Made by a program: the position numbers and the translations under genes. A DNA stretch of 50,091 nt from Pseudomonadota bacterium (GTDB lineage: Bacteria; Pseudomonadota; Alphaproteobacteria; Sphingomonadales; Sphingomonadaceae). This document shows, piece after piece, positions 5,816-14,650 of the stretch. The DNA is taken from the NCBI GenBank assembly GCA_963205175.1, contig CAUJIW010000057.1, forward strand, positions 1 to 50,091, given 5' to 3'. The notes under the pieces are model-generated. The model saw only the letters and a list, made by a program, of their open reading frames with translations. It ran no database searches and was not told the DNA's origin. Position 1 is the first letter of the stretch. Each line of letters begins with the position of its first letter.

Positions 5816-8666
5816 GCAGGCGGACTCCTTCCGGGTCGACAAAGCAGGGCGCGCAGACCTCCAGCAGCAGCTCGGGCCCGCCGCGCACCGGATCGACGGC
5901 GCGCACCCGCTCGCCCAGCCGGTCCGGCCCGCCGGCCAGCAGGCCGAGCCCGATCCACTGGCCGAGGCTCGGCGAGAACGCCACCGAGGTGACGTAGCCG
6001 GCGTCGTGGGCGGCATCCGCCGGGTCGGCGAGCGCCACCAGATGGGCACCCGCGCGCAACCGGGCGGCGGGGTCCAGTGGCCGCAACCCGACCAGGCGGG
6101 GGCGCGCCGGATCGGTCAGCGCCGGCCGCTCGGCCATGCGCCGGCCGATGAAGTCCTTGGTCTTCGAGAGCATCCGCCCCAGCCCGAGGTCGGTGGCGGT
6201 GGTCTGGCCGGAGAGTTCGGCACCGGCGGCGTGCCCCTTCTCGATGCGCATCACGCCCAGCGCCTCGGTGCCGTAGGGGCAGATGCCGAAGTCGGCGCCA
6301 GCGGCCATGATCGCCGCCGCCACCGCCTCGCCATAGCGGGCCGGCACCGCCAGCTCATAGGCCAGCTCGCCGGAGAAGGAGATGCGGAACAGCCGGGCCG
6401 GCAGGCCGCCGCCAATGGTGAGCTCGGCCGCGCCCATATAGGGGAAGGCCTCGTTGGCGAGATCGAACGGTGCGTCGACCAGGCGGGCCAGCGTCTCGCG
6501 CGACCGTGGCCCGGCGACGGCGAACTGCGCCCACTGGTCGGTGACCGAGGCCAGCTGCACGTCCAGCGTCGGCCACAGCACCTGATGGCAGTATTCCAGA
6601 TGCTGGAACACCCGCGCGGCATTGGCGGTGGTGGTGGTGAGGATGAAATGGTCCGCCGCCAGCCGGGCGGTGGTGCCATCGTCCATCACGAAGCCGTCCT
6701 CGCGCAGCATCACGCCATAACGGGCGCGACCGACCGCGAGTGACGCCCAGCCGTTGATGTAGACGCGCTCCAGAAACGCGGCCGCGTCGGCGCCCTGCAC
6801 GTCGATCTTGCCGAGCGTGGACACGTCACACAGGCCGACGCTGGAGCGCACCGTCGTCACCTCCCGGCTCACCGTCGTCAGCCAGTCCGTCTCGCCGGCG
6901 CGCGGGAAATACTGCGCCCGCAACCACTGGCCGGCCTCGACGAACACCGCGCCCTGGCGCACCGCCCAGCCGTGCGCCGCCGGCAGCCGGGTCGGGCGGA
7001 AATCCCGCCCGCGATGCGGCCCGGCCAGCGCCCCGATGGCGACCGGCGCATAGGGTGGCCGCGCCATGGTCAGCCCGACATCGGGGATCGCGGCACCGCG
7101 CGCTTCCGCCAGCACCATGAGACCGTTGAGGTTGGCGGTGCGACCCTGGTCGGTCGCCATGCCCAGCGTGGTGTAGCGTTTGACATGCTCCACCGAGCGA
7201 TAGCCCTCGCGCTCGGCCAGCCGGATGTCGGCGGCGGTCACGTCATGCTGGAAGTCGATGAAGCTCTTGCCCTTGGCCGGCGGTGCCGGCAGGTCGACCA
7301 GCGGCGCCAGCCCCTCGCCGGCCGCGCGGCCAACCACGCGCATCCCCGGTGGCGGCGCGCCGGGCAGGAAGCTTTGCAGCACCTCGTCCCAGCGCGGCTT
7401 GCCGCCGTGATGATGGGTGAGCGCCAGATTGGGCGTCCAGCCGCCGGAGACCGCCAGCAGATCGCAGCGCAGTGTCACCGTCTGGCCATGGGCGTCAACG
7501 ACGCGCGCCCCCCGCAGCGCCCGCCCGCCCAGCGCCCGGACCACCCGCGCGCCGATCAGCCGCCGCGCGCCGCTGGCAACGACGCCGGCCTGCACCGCCT
7601 CGGCCACCGCGCCACGCGGGTCAACAATCGCCTCGATCGTCACACCGGCCGCATACAGGTCCGCCGCCAGCTGCCAGCCCTCGTCGGTGCTGGTGTAAAC
7701 CACCGCGCGTCGCCCCGGCACCACACCGAAGCGATGCAGATAGGTCGCGACCGCGCCGGCCAGCATGACGCCGGGCCGGTCGTTGTCGGCGAACGGGATC
7801 GGCCGTTCCAGCGCGCCGGCCGCCAGTACGCTCTCATGTGCGATGACCTTCCACAACCGCTGGCGCGGCGTGAACGGCGCCGGCTCGGGCAGATGATCGC
7901 TCACCTTCTCCAGCGCGCCATAGACGCCGCCGTCGTAGACCCCGAACACGCTGGTGCGCGGCATCAGTGTCACGCGCGGATTGGCCGCCAGCTCCACCAG
8001 CATCGCCGCCAGCGCGTCCGCATCACCGGGTCGGGTAAGAGCGCGCCCGCCCAGGCGCGTGTCCTCGTCCGCGACGATGACGCGCTTGCCTTCGCGGGCC
8101 GCCGCCAGTGCCGCGGCAAGGCCGCTGCGGCCGCCGCCGATCACCAGCACGTCACAGAAGGCGTGCGACTTTTCGTAGGCGTCGGGGTCGGCCTCGCCGC
8201 TGGCCCGGCCAAGCCCGGCAGCACGCCGGATCAGCGGCTCGTAGAGCGCCTCCCAGGCTTTCGCCGGCCACATGAAGGTCTTGTAGTAGAAGCCGGCGAC
8301 GAACAGCGGCGACAACAGGCCATTCAACGACAGCAGATCGACCGCCAGCGACGGCCAGCGGTTCTGGCTCGCCGCCTCCAGCCCGTCGTACAGCTCGACG
8401 GTGGTGGCCTTGGTGTTGGGCTCGCGACGAGCCCCGGAACGCAGTTCCACCAGCGCATTGGGCTCTTCCGGGCCGGCGGTCAGAATACCGCGCGGCCGGT
8501 GATATTTGAACGAGCGGCCGACCAGGCGCACGCCGTTGGCGAGCAACGCCGAGGCCAGCGTATCGCCCGCGAAGCCTTCATAGTCCTGGCCGTCGAAACG
8601 AAAGCGCAGCGACTGCCGGCGATCGACCAGCCCACCGGACACGAGGCGGAAAGGCTGCCCGCTCAT
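5808..8666 (-). CDS. mgdC: N-methylglutamate dehydrogenase subunit C (SoxA-like)
   Basis: 952 residues, ATG at 8664-8666, overlapping the mgdB stop by 4 bases (ATGA). The N-terminal ferredoxin-like region (FRFDGQDYEGFAGDTLASAL ... KYHRPRGI) is followed by a dinucleotide-binding domain (DVLVIGGGRSGLAAALAAA, ~residues 170-190) for NAD(P)/FAD. The C-terminal half is a GcvT-like aminomethyltransferase domain (from about 590; SVGLCDVSTLGKIDVQG) expected to load the methyl carbon onto tetrahydrofolate. This matches the alpha subunit of heterotetrameric sarcosine oxidase in length and domain order. In the N-methylglutamate pathway it is the large catalytic subunit oxidising N-methylglutamate to glutamate. 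Confidence 0.9.
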   Translation of the reverse strand: MSGQPFRLVSGGLVDRRQSLRFRFDGQDYEGFAGDTLASALLANGVRLVGRSFKYHRPRGILTAGPEEPNALVELRSGARREPNTKATTVELYDGLEAASQNRWPSLAVDLLSLNGLLSPLFVAGFYYKTFMWPAKAWEALYEPLIRRAAGLGRASGEADPDAYEKSHAFCDVLVIGGGRSGLAAALAAAREGKRVIVADEDTRLGGRALTRPGDADALAAMLVELAANPRVTLMPRTSVFGVYDGGVYGALEKVSDHLPEPAPFTPRQRLWKVIAHESVLAAGALERPIPFADNDRPGVMLAGAVATYLHRFGVVPGRRAVVYTSTDEGWQLAADLYAAGVTIEAIVDPRGAVAEAVQAGVVASGARRLIGARVVRALGGRALRGARVVDAHGQTVTLRCDLLAVSGGWTPNLALTHHHGGKPRWDEVLQSFLPGAPPPGMRVVGRAAGEGLAPLVDLPAPPAKGKSFIDFQHDVTAADIRLAEREGYRSVEHVKRYTTLGMATDQGRTANLNGLMVLAEARGAAIPDVGLTMARPPYAPVAIGALAGPHRGRDFRPTRLPAAHGWAVRQGAVFVEAGQWLRAQYFPRAGETDWLTTVSREVTTVRSSVGLCDVSTLGKIDVQGADAAAFLERVYINGWASLAVGRARYGVMLREDGFVMDDGTTARLAADHFILTTTTANAARVFQHLEYCHQVLWPTLDVQLASVTDQWAQFAVAGPRSRETLARLVDAPFDLANEAFPYMGAAELTIGGGLPARLFRISFSGELAYELAVPARYGEAVAAAIMAAGADFGICPYGTEALGVMRIEKGHAAGAELSGQTTATDLGLGRMLSKTKDFIGRRMAERPALTDPARPRLVGLRPLDPAARLRAGAHLVALADPADAAHDAGYVTSVAFSPSLGQWIGLGLLAGGPDRLGERVRAVDPVRGGPELLLEVCAPCFVDPEGVRLRV

Positions 8667-8911
8667 CGCGCCACCTCCACGCCGATGATTTGGTGGGTGC
8701 GGGTGTCCCGCGTCACCACCAGCCACGCATGACAACCGGCGGCGTGATACCAGTGCTCCCGGTGCGCGCCGGCGGGGTTGTCGCGCAGATAAACATAATC
8801 CGTCCAGGCCTCGTCGGAGGCGTCATAGGCGGGGCGCTGGCGCGTGGCGTCGCCATGGCAGACGAACTCCTCCGACAATCGGGCACCGCAATGGGGACAG
8901 GGGATCAGCAT
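8663..8911 (-). CDS. mgdB: N-methylglutamate dehydrogenase subunit B (SoxD-like, zinc-binding)
   Basis: 82 residues, the usual size of SoxD. Putative zinc ligands are C5 and C8 (CPHC near the start), H56 and C60 (HWYHAAGCHAWL), the same spacing type as the zinc site of sarcosine oxidase delta subunits. The segment DYVYLRDNPAGAHREHWYH is the family signature. It lies 9 bases after mgdA and overlaps mgdC by 4 bases. Small structural subunit of the cytoplasmic heterotetramer. Confidence 0.92.
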   Translation of the reverse strand: MLIPCPHCGARLSEEFVCHGDATRQRPAYDASDEAWTDYVYLRDNPAGAHREHWYHAAGCHAWLVVTRDTRTHQIIGVEVAR

Positions 8912-8920
8912 CGCGCGGCC

Positions 8921-10171
8921 TCAGTGCAGGTTCGGGTGGGCGCCCTGGCCCTTTTCGTCGATCACCGCGCCGCGACCGAAGCGATCGAGCCGGAAAGCGG
9001 TGGCGGTCTCGTGCGGCGTATCGGTGGCCAGCAGATGAGCGAAGCTCAGGCCCGAGCCCGGCGTCGCCTTGAAGCCGCCATAGCACCAACCGGCGTTGAG
9101 ATAGAGGCCGTCGACCGGCGCGCGGTCGATGATCGGCGAACCGTCCATGCTCATGTCCATGATGCCGCCCCAGTGGCGCAGCAGGCGCAGCCGGCCGATC
9201 ATCGGCATCAGCGCCATGCCGCCCTCGCAGACGTCCTCGATCACCGGCAGATTGCCGCGCTGGGCGTAGCTGTTGTAGCCGTCGATGTCGCCGCCGAACA
9301 CCAGCCCGCCCTTGTCGGACTGGCTGATGTAGAAATGCCCGGCGCCGAAGGTGACGACGGTGTCGATCAGCGGCTTCACGCCTTCCGACACGAAGGCCTG
9401 CAACACATGGCTCTCAATCGGCAGCCGCAGCCCGGCCATCGCCGCCAGCCGCGAGGAATTGCCGGCGACCGCCAGCCCGACCTTGGCGGCACCGATGAAC
9501 CCGCGCGTCGTCTCGATGCCGACCACCCGGCCCTGTTCAGAACGGATGCCGGTGACCTCGCAGTTCTGGATGATGTCGACGCCCAGCCGGTCGGCGGCGC
9601 GGGCATAGCCCCACACCACTGCGTCGTGGCGGGCGGTGCCGCCCCGGCGCTGCAGCAACCCGCCCTGAATGGGGAAGCGGGCATTGTCGAAATCGAGATA
9701 GGGCAGCATCCGCTTGACCGCCGCCCGGTCCAGCAGTTCGGCGTCGACGCCATGCAGGCGCATGGCATTGCCGCGCCGGGCATAGGCGTCGCGCTGGGCA
9801 TCCGAATGATAGAGGTTCAGCACGCCGCGCTGGCTGACCATGGCGTTGTAATTCAGCTCCTGCTCCAACCCTTCCCACAGCTGCATCGACAGTTCGTAGA
9901 ACGGGATGTTGCCCGGCAGCAGATAGTTGGAGCGGATGATGGTGGTGTTGCGTCCGGCGTAGCCCGAACCGATCCAGCCTTTTTCCACCACCGCCACCCG
10001 GCGCACGCCGTAAACGCGCGCCAGATAATAAGCGGTGGCGAGCCCGTGGCCGCCGCCGCCGACGATGACCACGTCGTATTGCGCTTGCGGCGCGGCATCA
10101 CGCCAGGCCGGCCGCCAATGGCGATGGCCGGTCAGCGCGTTCTTCAGCAGGGAGAAAGCGGAATAACCCAT
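8921..10171 (-). CDS. mgdA: N-methylglutamate dehydrogenase subunit A (SoxB-like, FAD/FMN)
   Basis: 416 residues. DAO-type FAD-binding fold with the dinucleotide motif DVVIVGGGGHGLATAYYLA at ~33-51. The segment containing GGTARHDAVVWGYA (H182) lies where sarcosine oxidase beta subunits attach FMN covalently to a histidine; an alignment is needed to confirm the residue. Late motifs are GGDIDGYNSYAQRG and MDMSMDGSPIIDRAPVDGLY. Together with subunit C it forms the flavin centre that takes electrons from N-methylglutamate. It starts 3 bases after the gmaS stop. Confidence 0.9.
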   Translation of the reverse strand: MGYSAFSLLKNALTGHRHWRPAWRDAAPQAQYDVVIVGGGGHGLATAYYLARVYGVRRVAVVEKGWIGSGYAGRNTTIIRSNYLLPGNIPFYELSMQLWEGLEQELNYNAMVSQRGVLNLYHSDAQRDAYARRGNAMRLHGVDAELLDRAAVKRMLPYLDFDNARFPIQGGLLQRRGGTARHDAVVWGYARAADRLGVDIIQNCEVTGIRSEQGRVVGIETTRGFIGAAKVGLAVAGNSSRLAAMAGLRLPIESHVLQAFVSEGVKPLIDTVVTFGAGHFYISQSDKGGLVFGGDIDGYNSYAQRGNLPVIEDVCEGGMALMPMIGRLRLLRHWGGIMDMSMDGSPIIDRAPVDGLYLNAGWCYGGFKATPGSGLSFAHLLATDTPHETATAFRLDRFGRGAVIDEKGQGAHPNLH

Positions 10172-10174
10172 GAT

Positions 10175-11482
10175 CTAGCAGTCCAGCGTCGCCTCGCGTT
10201 CCCATCCCGAAAGGTGCCGGGCATAGTCGTTCCATTCGCCGAGTTTCAGCTTGGCGTAAGCCGCCATGAACTCCGGCCCGAACGCCTCGGCGAGCACCGA
10301 TGACTTCTCGAAGGCGCGCAACGCATCAAGCAGGTTGAGCGGCAACTTCTTGGCGCCGCGCACCTTGTGACCGTCGGTGTACATGTTGATGTCCAGCCGC
10401 TTGCCGGGGTCGCGCTTGTTGGCAATGCCGTCGAGCCCCGCCGCCAGCAGGGCCGCCTGCAGCAGATACGGGTTCGCCGAACCGTCGGCCAGCCGGAACT
10501 CGAAGCGGCCATCGTCGGGAATGCGGATCATGTGGGTGCGGTTGTTGCCGGTGTAGGTCACGGTGTTGGGCGACCAGGTGGCGCCCGAGAGCGTGACCGG
10601 CGCGTTGATCCGCTTGTAGCTGTTGACCGTCGGGTTGGTGAGCGCGGTCAGGCCTTCCGCCGAGTGCATCAGGCCGGCGATGAACTGATAGCCCAGCGGC
10701 GACAGCCCGAGTTCGCCTTTGGCATCGCCGAACAGGTTCTTCTTGGTCTTGGTCGACCACAGCGAGACGTGCGCATGGCAGCCGTTGCCGGTGAGATGGG
10801 TGAACGGCTTGGGCATGAAAGTCGCCTTCAGGCCGTGCTTTTCCGCCACCGATTTCACCATGAACTTGAAAAAGGCATGGCGGTCGGCGGTAATGAGCGC
10901 GCTGTCATACTCCCAGTTCATCTCGAACTGGCCGTTGGCGTCCTCATGATCGTTCTGATAGGGCTTCCAGCCCAGCGCCAGCATGGCGTCGCAGATTTCC
11001 GTGATGACATCGTAGCGGCGCATCAGCGCCTGCTGATCGTAGCAGGGCTTGGCCTGCTTGTCGGCGGCGTCCGAAATCATGCTGCCGTCGGCCGAGAGCA
11101 GGAAGAACTCGCACTCGACGCCGGACTTCATCTCGAAGCCTTTGTCGGCGGCGGCGACGATCATCCGCTTGAGCACATTGCGCGGCGCGTGCTCCACCAG
11201 ATCACCATTCATCACCGGGTCGGCGGCGAGCCAGCCGACTTCCGGCTTCCACGGCAATTGAATCAGGCTGTCCGGGTCGGGCACCGCGAACATGTCGGAG
11301 TCCGCCGGGCTCATATCGAGCCAGGTGGCAAAGCCGGCGAAGCCCGCGCCGGTTTTCACCATCTCGCCGATCGCGGCGGCCGGCACCAGCTTGGAGCGCT
11401 GCACGCCGAACAGGTCGGTGAAGGAGATCAGAAAATATTTGATGCCGCGGTCCTTGGCCGCCTTGGCGAGATCAATCGGCAT
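10175..11482 (-). CDS. gmaS: gamma-glutamylmethylamide synthetase
   Basis: 435 residues from ATG at 11480-11482, chosen over the in-frame GTG at 11489-11491 because AGGGGG lies 8 bases upstream of the ATG. Glutamine-synthetase fold: IKYFLISFTDLFGVQRSKLV at the start, the glutamate/metal-binding stretch SGVECEFFLL, the ATP-grasp region with NGCHAHVSLW, and the late NRTHMIRIP and RFEFRLADGSANPYL motifs. GS-III-like proteins of this kind (GlnT type) act as GmaS when linked to mgs and mgd genes: methylamine + glutamate + ATP gives gamma-glutamylmethylamide. Position between mgsC and mgdA supports this over plain glutamine synthetase, though substrate choice cannot be read from sequence alone. Confidence 0.88.
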   Translation of the reverse strand: MPIDLAKAAKDRGIKYFLISFTDLFGVQRSKLVPAAAIGEMVKTGAGFAGFATWLDMSPADSDMFAVPDPDSLIQLPWKPEVGWLAADPVMNGDLVEHAPRNVLKRMIVAAADKGFEMKSGVECEFFLLSADGSMISDAADKQAKPCYDQQALMRRYDVITEICDAMLALGWKPYQNDHEDANGQFEMNWEYDSALITADRHAFFKFMVKSVAEKHGLKATFMPKPFTHLTGNGCHAHVSLWSTKTKKNLFGDAKGELGLSPLGYQFIAGLMHSAEGLTALTNPTVNSYKRINAPVTLSGATWSPNTVTYTGNNRTHMIRIPDDGRFEFRLADGSANPYLLQAALLAAGLDGIANKRDPGKRLDINMYTDGHKVRGAKKLPLNLLDALRAFEKSSVLAEAFGPEFMAAYAKLKLGEWNDYARHLSGWEREATLDC

Positions 11483-11565
11483 AATCGGCACCCCCTGCAG
11501 TTGGCCTTCGGTCCCTTGCGCTCTCTCGCCGGCCGGTCACCGGTTCCTGTGATTATTTTTTTGCG

Positions 11566-12897
11566 TCAAAATCCCGTCTTGCCGGGAATCCAGCCGGTGC
11601 CGGCCAGCGGCACCTGCGCCATGGCGGCGGCCTCGATGCTCAGCGCCACCAGATCCTCCGGTTCAAGATTATGCACGTGGCTCTTGCCGCAGGCGCGCGC
11701 GATGGTCTGCGCCTCCAGCGTCATCACCGCGAGATAATTGGCCAGCCGCCGGCCGGCCGCCACCGGATCGAGCCGGGCGGCGAGCGCGGCATCCTGCGTC
11801 GTGATGCCGGCCGGATCGCGGCCCTCGTGCCAGTCGTCATAGGCGCCAGCCGTGGTGCCGAGCTGCTGGTACTCAGCCTCCAACGCCGGATCATTGTCAC
11901 CCAGCGCCACCAGGGCCGCGGGGCCGATCGACACCGCGTCGGCGCCCAGCGCCAGCGCCTTGGCGACGTCGGCGCCGTTGCGGATGCCGCCGGAGACGAT
12001 GAGCTGGACCTTACGGTGCATGCCCAGATCCTGCAACGCCTGCACGGCGGGACGGATGGCGGCGAGCGTCGGGATGCCGACATGCTCGATGAACACTTCC
12101 TGGGTCGCCGCCGTACCGCCCTGCATGCCGTCGAGCACCACGACATCAGCGCCCGATTTCACCGCCAGCGCGGTATCGTAATAGGGCCGCGTCGCACCGA
12201 CCTTGACGTAGATCGGCTTCTCCCAGTCGGTGATCTCGCGCAGTTCCTCGATCTTGATCTCCAGATCGTCCGGCCCGGTCCAGTCCGGATGCCGGCAGGC
12301 GGAACGCTGGTCGATGCCCTTGGGCAGGGTGCGCATTTCCGCCACCCGGTCGGAGATTTTCTGGCCCAGCAGCATCCCGCCGCCACCGGGCTTGGCACCC
12401 TGGCCGATCACCACCTCGATGGCGTCGGCCTTGCGCAGATCGACCGGGTTCATACCGTAACGCGACGGCAGATATTGATAGACCAGCGTCTGCGACTGGC
12501 CGCGTTCCTCCGGCGTCATGCCGCCATCACCCGTGGTGGTCGAGGTGCCGGCAAGGGTGGCGCCACGTCCCAGCGCTTCCTTGGCCTGGGCCGACAGCGA
12601 ACCGAAGCTCATGCCGGCAATGGTGACCGGGATTTTCAGATGAATGGGCTTTTTGGCGAAACGCGTGCCGAGCCAGACGTCGGTGGCGCATTTCTCGCGG
12701 TAACCTTCGAGCGGATAGCGCGACACGGACGCACCGAGAAAGACCAGATCGTCGAAATGGGGCACGCGCCGCTTGGCGCCACCGCCACGTATATCGTAGA
12801 TGCCGGTGGCCGCCGCGCGACGGATTTCCGACAGCGTATAATCGTCGAAGGTCGAAGATTTGCGCGGCGTGGTGTGGGGGATGTTGGCGATGTCCAT
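11566..12897 (-). CDS. mgsC: N-methylglutamate synthase subunit C (FMN-binding, GltB-like)
   Basis: 443 residues from ATG at 12895-12897; the open frame extends further right only into mgsB shadow sequence. This is the FMN-binding glutamate-synthase barrel: IPVTIAGMSFGSLSAQAKEA, then GQGAKPGGGGMLLGQKIS, DVVVLDGMQGGTAAT, and a phosphate-binding strand LIVSGGIRNGADVAKALALGA, split here at the 20-residue limit. It is expected to combine the methylamine-derived moiety with 2-oxoglutarate, giving N-methylglutamate. Begins 10 bases after mgsB; a 74-83 base gap separates it from gmaS, the largest gap inside the mgs-mgd block. Confidence 0.9.
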   Translation of the reverse strand: MDIANIPHTTPRKSSTFDDYTLSEIRRAAATGIYDIRGGGAKRRVPHFDDLVFLGASVSRYPLEGYREKCATDVWLGTRFAKKPIHLKIPVTIAGMSFGSLSAQAKEALGRGATLAGTSTTTGDGGMTPEERGQSQTLVYQYLPSRYGMNPVDLRKADAIEVVIGQGAKPGGGGMLLGQKISDRVAEMRTLPKGIDQRSACRHPDWTGPDDLEIKIEELREITDWEKPIYVKVGATRPYYDTALAVKSGADVVVLDGMQGGTAATQEVFIEHVGIPTLAAIRPAVQALQDLGMHRKVQLIVSGGIRNGADVAKALALGADAVSIGPAALVALGDNDPALEAEYQQLGTTAGAYDDWHEGRDPAGITTQDAALAARLDPVAAGRRLANYLAVMTLEAQTIARACGKSHVHNLEPEDLVALSIEAAAMAQVPLAGTGWIPGKTGF

Positions 12898-12907
12898 GAT
12901 GTCCCCC

Positions 12908-13594
12908 TCAGTAAGCGGCGGCGTTGTCGACGTGGAAATTGTACAGCGTGCGCCCCGAACCGTAGCGGCGGAAGGCCGTTGTCGGCACGTCGGCGAGATC
13001 GGCGGCATCGAGCAGCGCGCGCAACTCGGCGTGATGCTCCTCGCGCATCGGCTTCTCGATACAGTCGGCACCCAGCGATTTCACCGCCCCGCGCACATAG
13101 AGGCGGGCCTCGTAGATCGAGTCCCCCAGCGCGTCACCGGCATCCCCCAGCACCACCAGCCGGCCCGCCTGGGCCATGAACGCCGACATCGGGCCGATAT
13201 TGCCTTTGACCACGATGTCGATGCCCTTCATCGAAATGCCGCAGCGGGCCGACGCGTTGCCGTCGATCACCAACAGCCCGCCGCGCCCGGTGGCGCCGGC
13301 CGCCTGGCTGGCGTCACCCTTCACATGCACCCGGCCCGACATCATGTTTTCCGCCACCCCGACGCCGGCCGAACCCGCGACAATGATGGTGGCCCGCTCA
13401 TTCATGCCGGCACAATAATAGCCGACATGACCGGCGACCTCGACCGTCACCGGCACCGCGACGCCGACCGCCACCGAGTGACGACCGCGCGGGTTGGTGA
13501 CGGTCCAGTGGGTGTCGGGCGTGTCGAGTGACAGCGCGTGCAGCGCCGCGTTCAGGTCGCGCAGCGGCGTGGTGGCGAGATCGACGCTGGGCAT
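12908..13594 (-). CDS. mgsB: N-methylglutamate synthase subunit B (GXGXG domain)
   Basis: 228 residues, ATG at 13592-13594, sharing one base with the mgsA stop (TGATG). The central part is the right-handed beta-helix seen at the C-terminus of glutamate synthase large subunits, recognised by repeated glycines: AGSAGVGVAENMMSGRVHVK, GDASQAAGATGRGGLLVIDG, GDAGDALGDSIYEARLYVRG. It packs against the FMN barrel (MgsC) and glutaminase-like subunit (MgsA). In glutamate synthase these three parts are one polypeptide; here, as in known mgsABC clusters, they are separate genes. Confidence 0.9.
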   Translation of the reverse strand: MPSVDLATTPLRDLNAALHALSLDTPDTHWTVTNPRGRHSVAVGVAVPVTVEVAGHVGYYCAGMNERATIIVAGSAGVGVAENMMSGRVHVKGDASQAAGATGRGGLLVIDGNASARCGISMKGIDIVVKGNIGPMSAFMAQAGRLVVLGDAGDALGDSIYEARLYVRGAVKSLGADCIEKPMREEHHAELRALLDAADLADVPTTAFRRYGSGRTLYNFHVDNAAAY

Positions 13595-14490
13595 CAGTGG
13601 CGCTCCCAGAAATAGACGGTGGCGGGTTCCGGCTCCCACACGCGGGCCTGCTCGATGCCGGGCAGGTCGACCAGCGCGCGATACTCCGAACCGAAGGCGA
13701 CATAGTCGGGCGTTTCCGCCATCACCGCCGGCTTGCAGGCGATGGGGTCGCGCAGCACGCCAAAGCCGCTCTCGGTGCCGACCACAAAGGTGTAGAAGCC
13801 GTCGAGATCGTCCAGCGCCTCTTCCAGCGCACCGCCCAGTGTCGAGCCCTCGCGCATCCGCCAGGTCAGGTAGCCGGCGGCGACTTCGGAATCATTGTCG
13901 GTGGCGATGCGCAGGCCCTCGCGCAGCAAGGTGCGGCGCACGCCGTTGTGATTGGACAGCGAACCGTTGTGCACCAGGCACTGGTCGGCGCCAGTGGTGA
14001 ACGGGTGGGCGCCGCGCGTCGTCACCGCGCTTTCCGTCGCCATGCGGGTGTGGCCGATGCCGTGGGTGCCGCGCATCCGCTCCAGACCGAAGCGCCGGGC
14101 CACCTCCGGCGGCAGGCCGACCTCCTTGTAGATTTCCATCCGCCCGCCGGCCGACACCACGTCGAGACCGGGCACCAGCGCCGCCAGTTCGGTACGCACC
14201 GCCGTCTCCAGCGCCATCGGCACGCTCAGCACCGCGTGGGTATCGCGCACCACGATCGGCAGCGTCGCGCCCAGCCGGGCGGTCAGTTCAGCGGCGAGCG
14301 CGGGAAAATCGCTGGCCTCGGGGTCCCGCAAGGTCAGCTTGACGCGGCCGGCATCGCCCTCGCCATAAACGGCGAAGCCCGCGCTGTCCGGCCCGCGATC
14401 GCTCATGGTAGCCAGCATCACCGACAGCATGGCGCCCAGCTCGGGCTCCAGCCCCGGGTTCCGCAGAAACAATCCGACAATTCCGCACAT
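13594..14490 (-). CDS. mgsA: N-methylglutamate synthase subunit A (class II glutamine amidotransferase)
   Basis: 298 residues. Start fixed at ATG 14488-14490 because it places cysteine at residue 2 (MCGIVGLFLRN), the N-terminal nucleophile of Ntn-hydrolase amidotransferases. Other family marks are SDRGPDSAGFAVYG, THGIGHTRMATESAVTTRGA, HPFTTGADQCLVHNGSLSNH and TDNDSEVAAGYL. It presumably releases methylamine from gamma-glutamylmethylamide and channels it to MgsC. First gene of the operon, divergent from the XRE-cupin regulator across 160 bases. Confidence 0.92.
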   Translation of the reverse strand: MCGIVGLFLRNPGLEPELGAMLSVMLATMSDRGPDSAGFAVYGEGDAGRVKLTLRDPEASDFPALAAELTARLGATLPIVVRDTHAVLSVPMALETAVRTELAALVPGLDVVSAGGRMEIYKEVGLPPEVARRFGLERMRGTHGIGHTRMATESAVTTRGAHPFTTGADQCLVHNGSLSNHNGVRRTLLREGLRIATDNDSEVAAGYLTWRMREGSTLGGALEEALDDLDGFYTFVVGTESGFGVLRDPIACKPAVMAETPDYVAFGSEYRALVDLPGIEQARVWEPEPATVYFWERH

Positions 14491-14526
14491 GGCCCGCTCA
14501 CTCGCCGCGTTCGACTCGATGGCCTG

Positions 14527-14604
14527 ATGCTGCATTGCGGCAGCAATCTTGTCAATCAATGAGAAAGAGTTTTTCTTGACAGGAAAATCAATCCGGCTTG
14601 CAAT
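14527..14604. promoter_or_regulatory. back-to-back promoters between mgsA and the regulator
   Basis: Plus strand: TTGACA (14576-14581), 17 bases, TGCAAT (14599-14604), pointing to the regulator. Minus strand: TTGACA (14555-14550), 17 bases, a weak CAGCAT (14532-14527), pointing to mgsA. The two -35 boxes form an inverted repeat TGTCAA-N20-TTGACA, a position where one regulator dimer could control both directions. Confidence 0.5.
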
Positions 14605-14650
14605 GGCACCGTCAACATGCTCCCAGTGCGAGACCTGACAGGGACGAGCC

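Noticed and set aside
5156..10171. soxBDAG heterotetrameric sarcosine oxidase as the final call
   Set aside because: The four subunits look like SoxB, D, A and G, but they follow mgsABC and gmaS in the exact order of the N-methylglutamate pathway, which makes N-methylglutamate the likelier substrate. Sarcosine as a side substrate cannot be excluded.
10175..11482. Plain glutamine synthetase
   Set aside because: The gene lies inside the mgs-mgd operon and has the GlnT/GmaS type of sequence. An assimilatory glnA would normally stand beside glnB.
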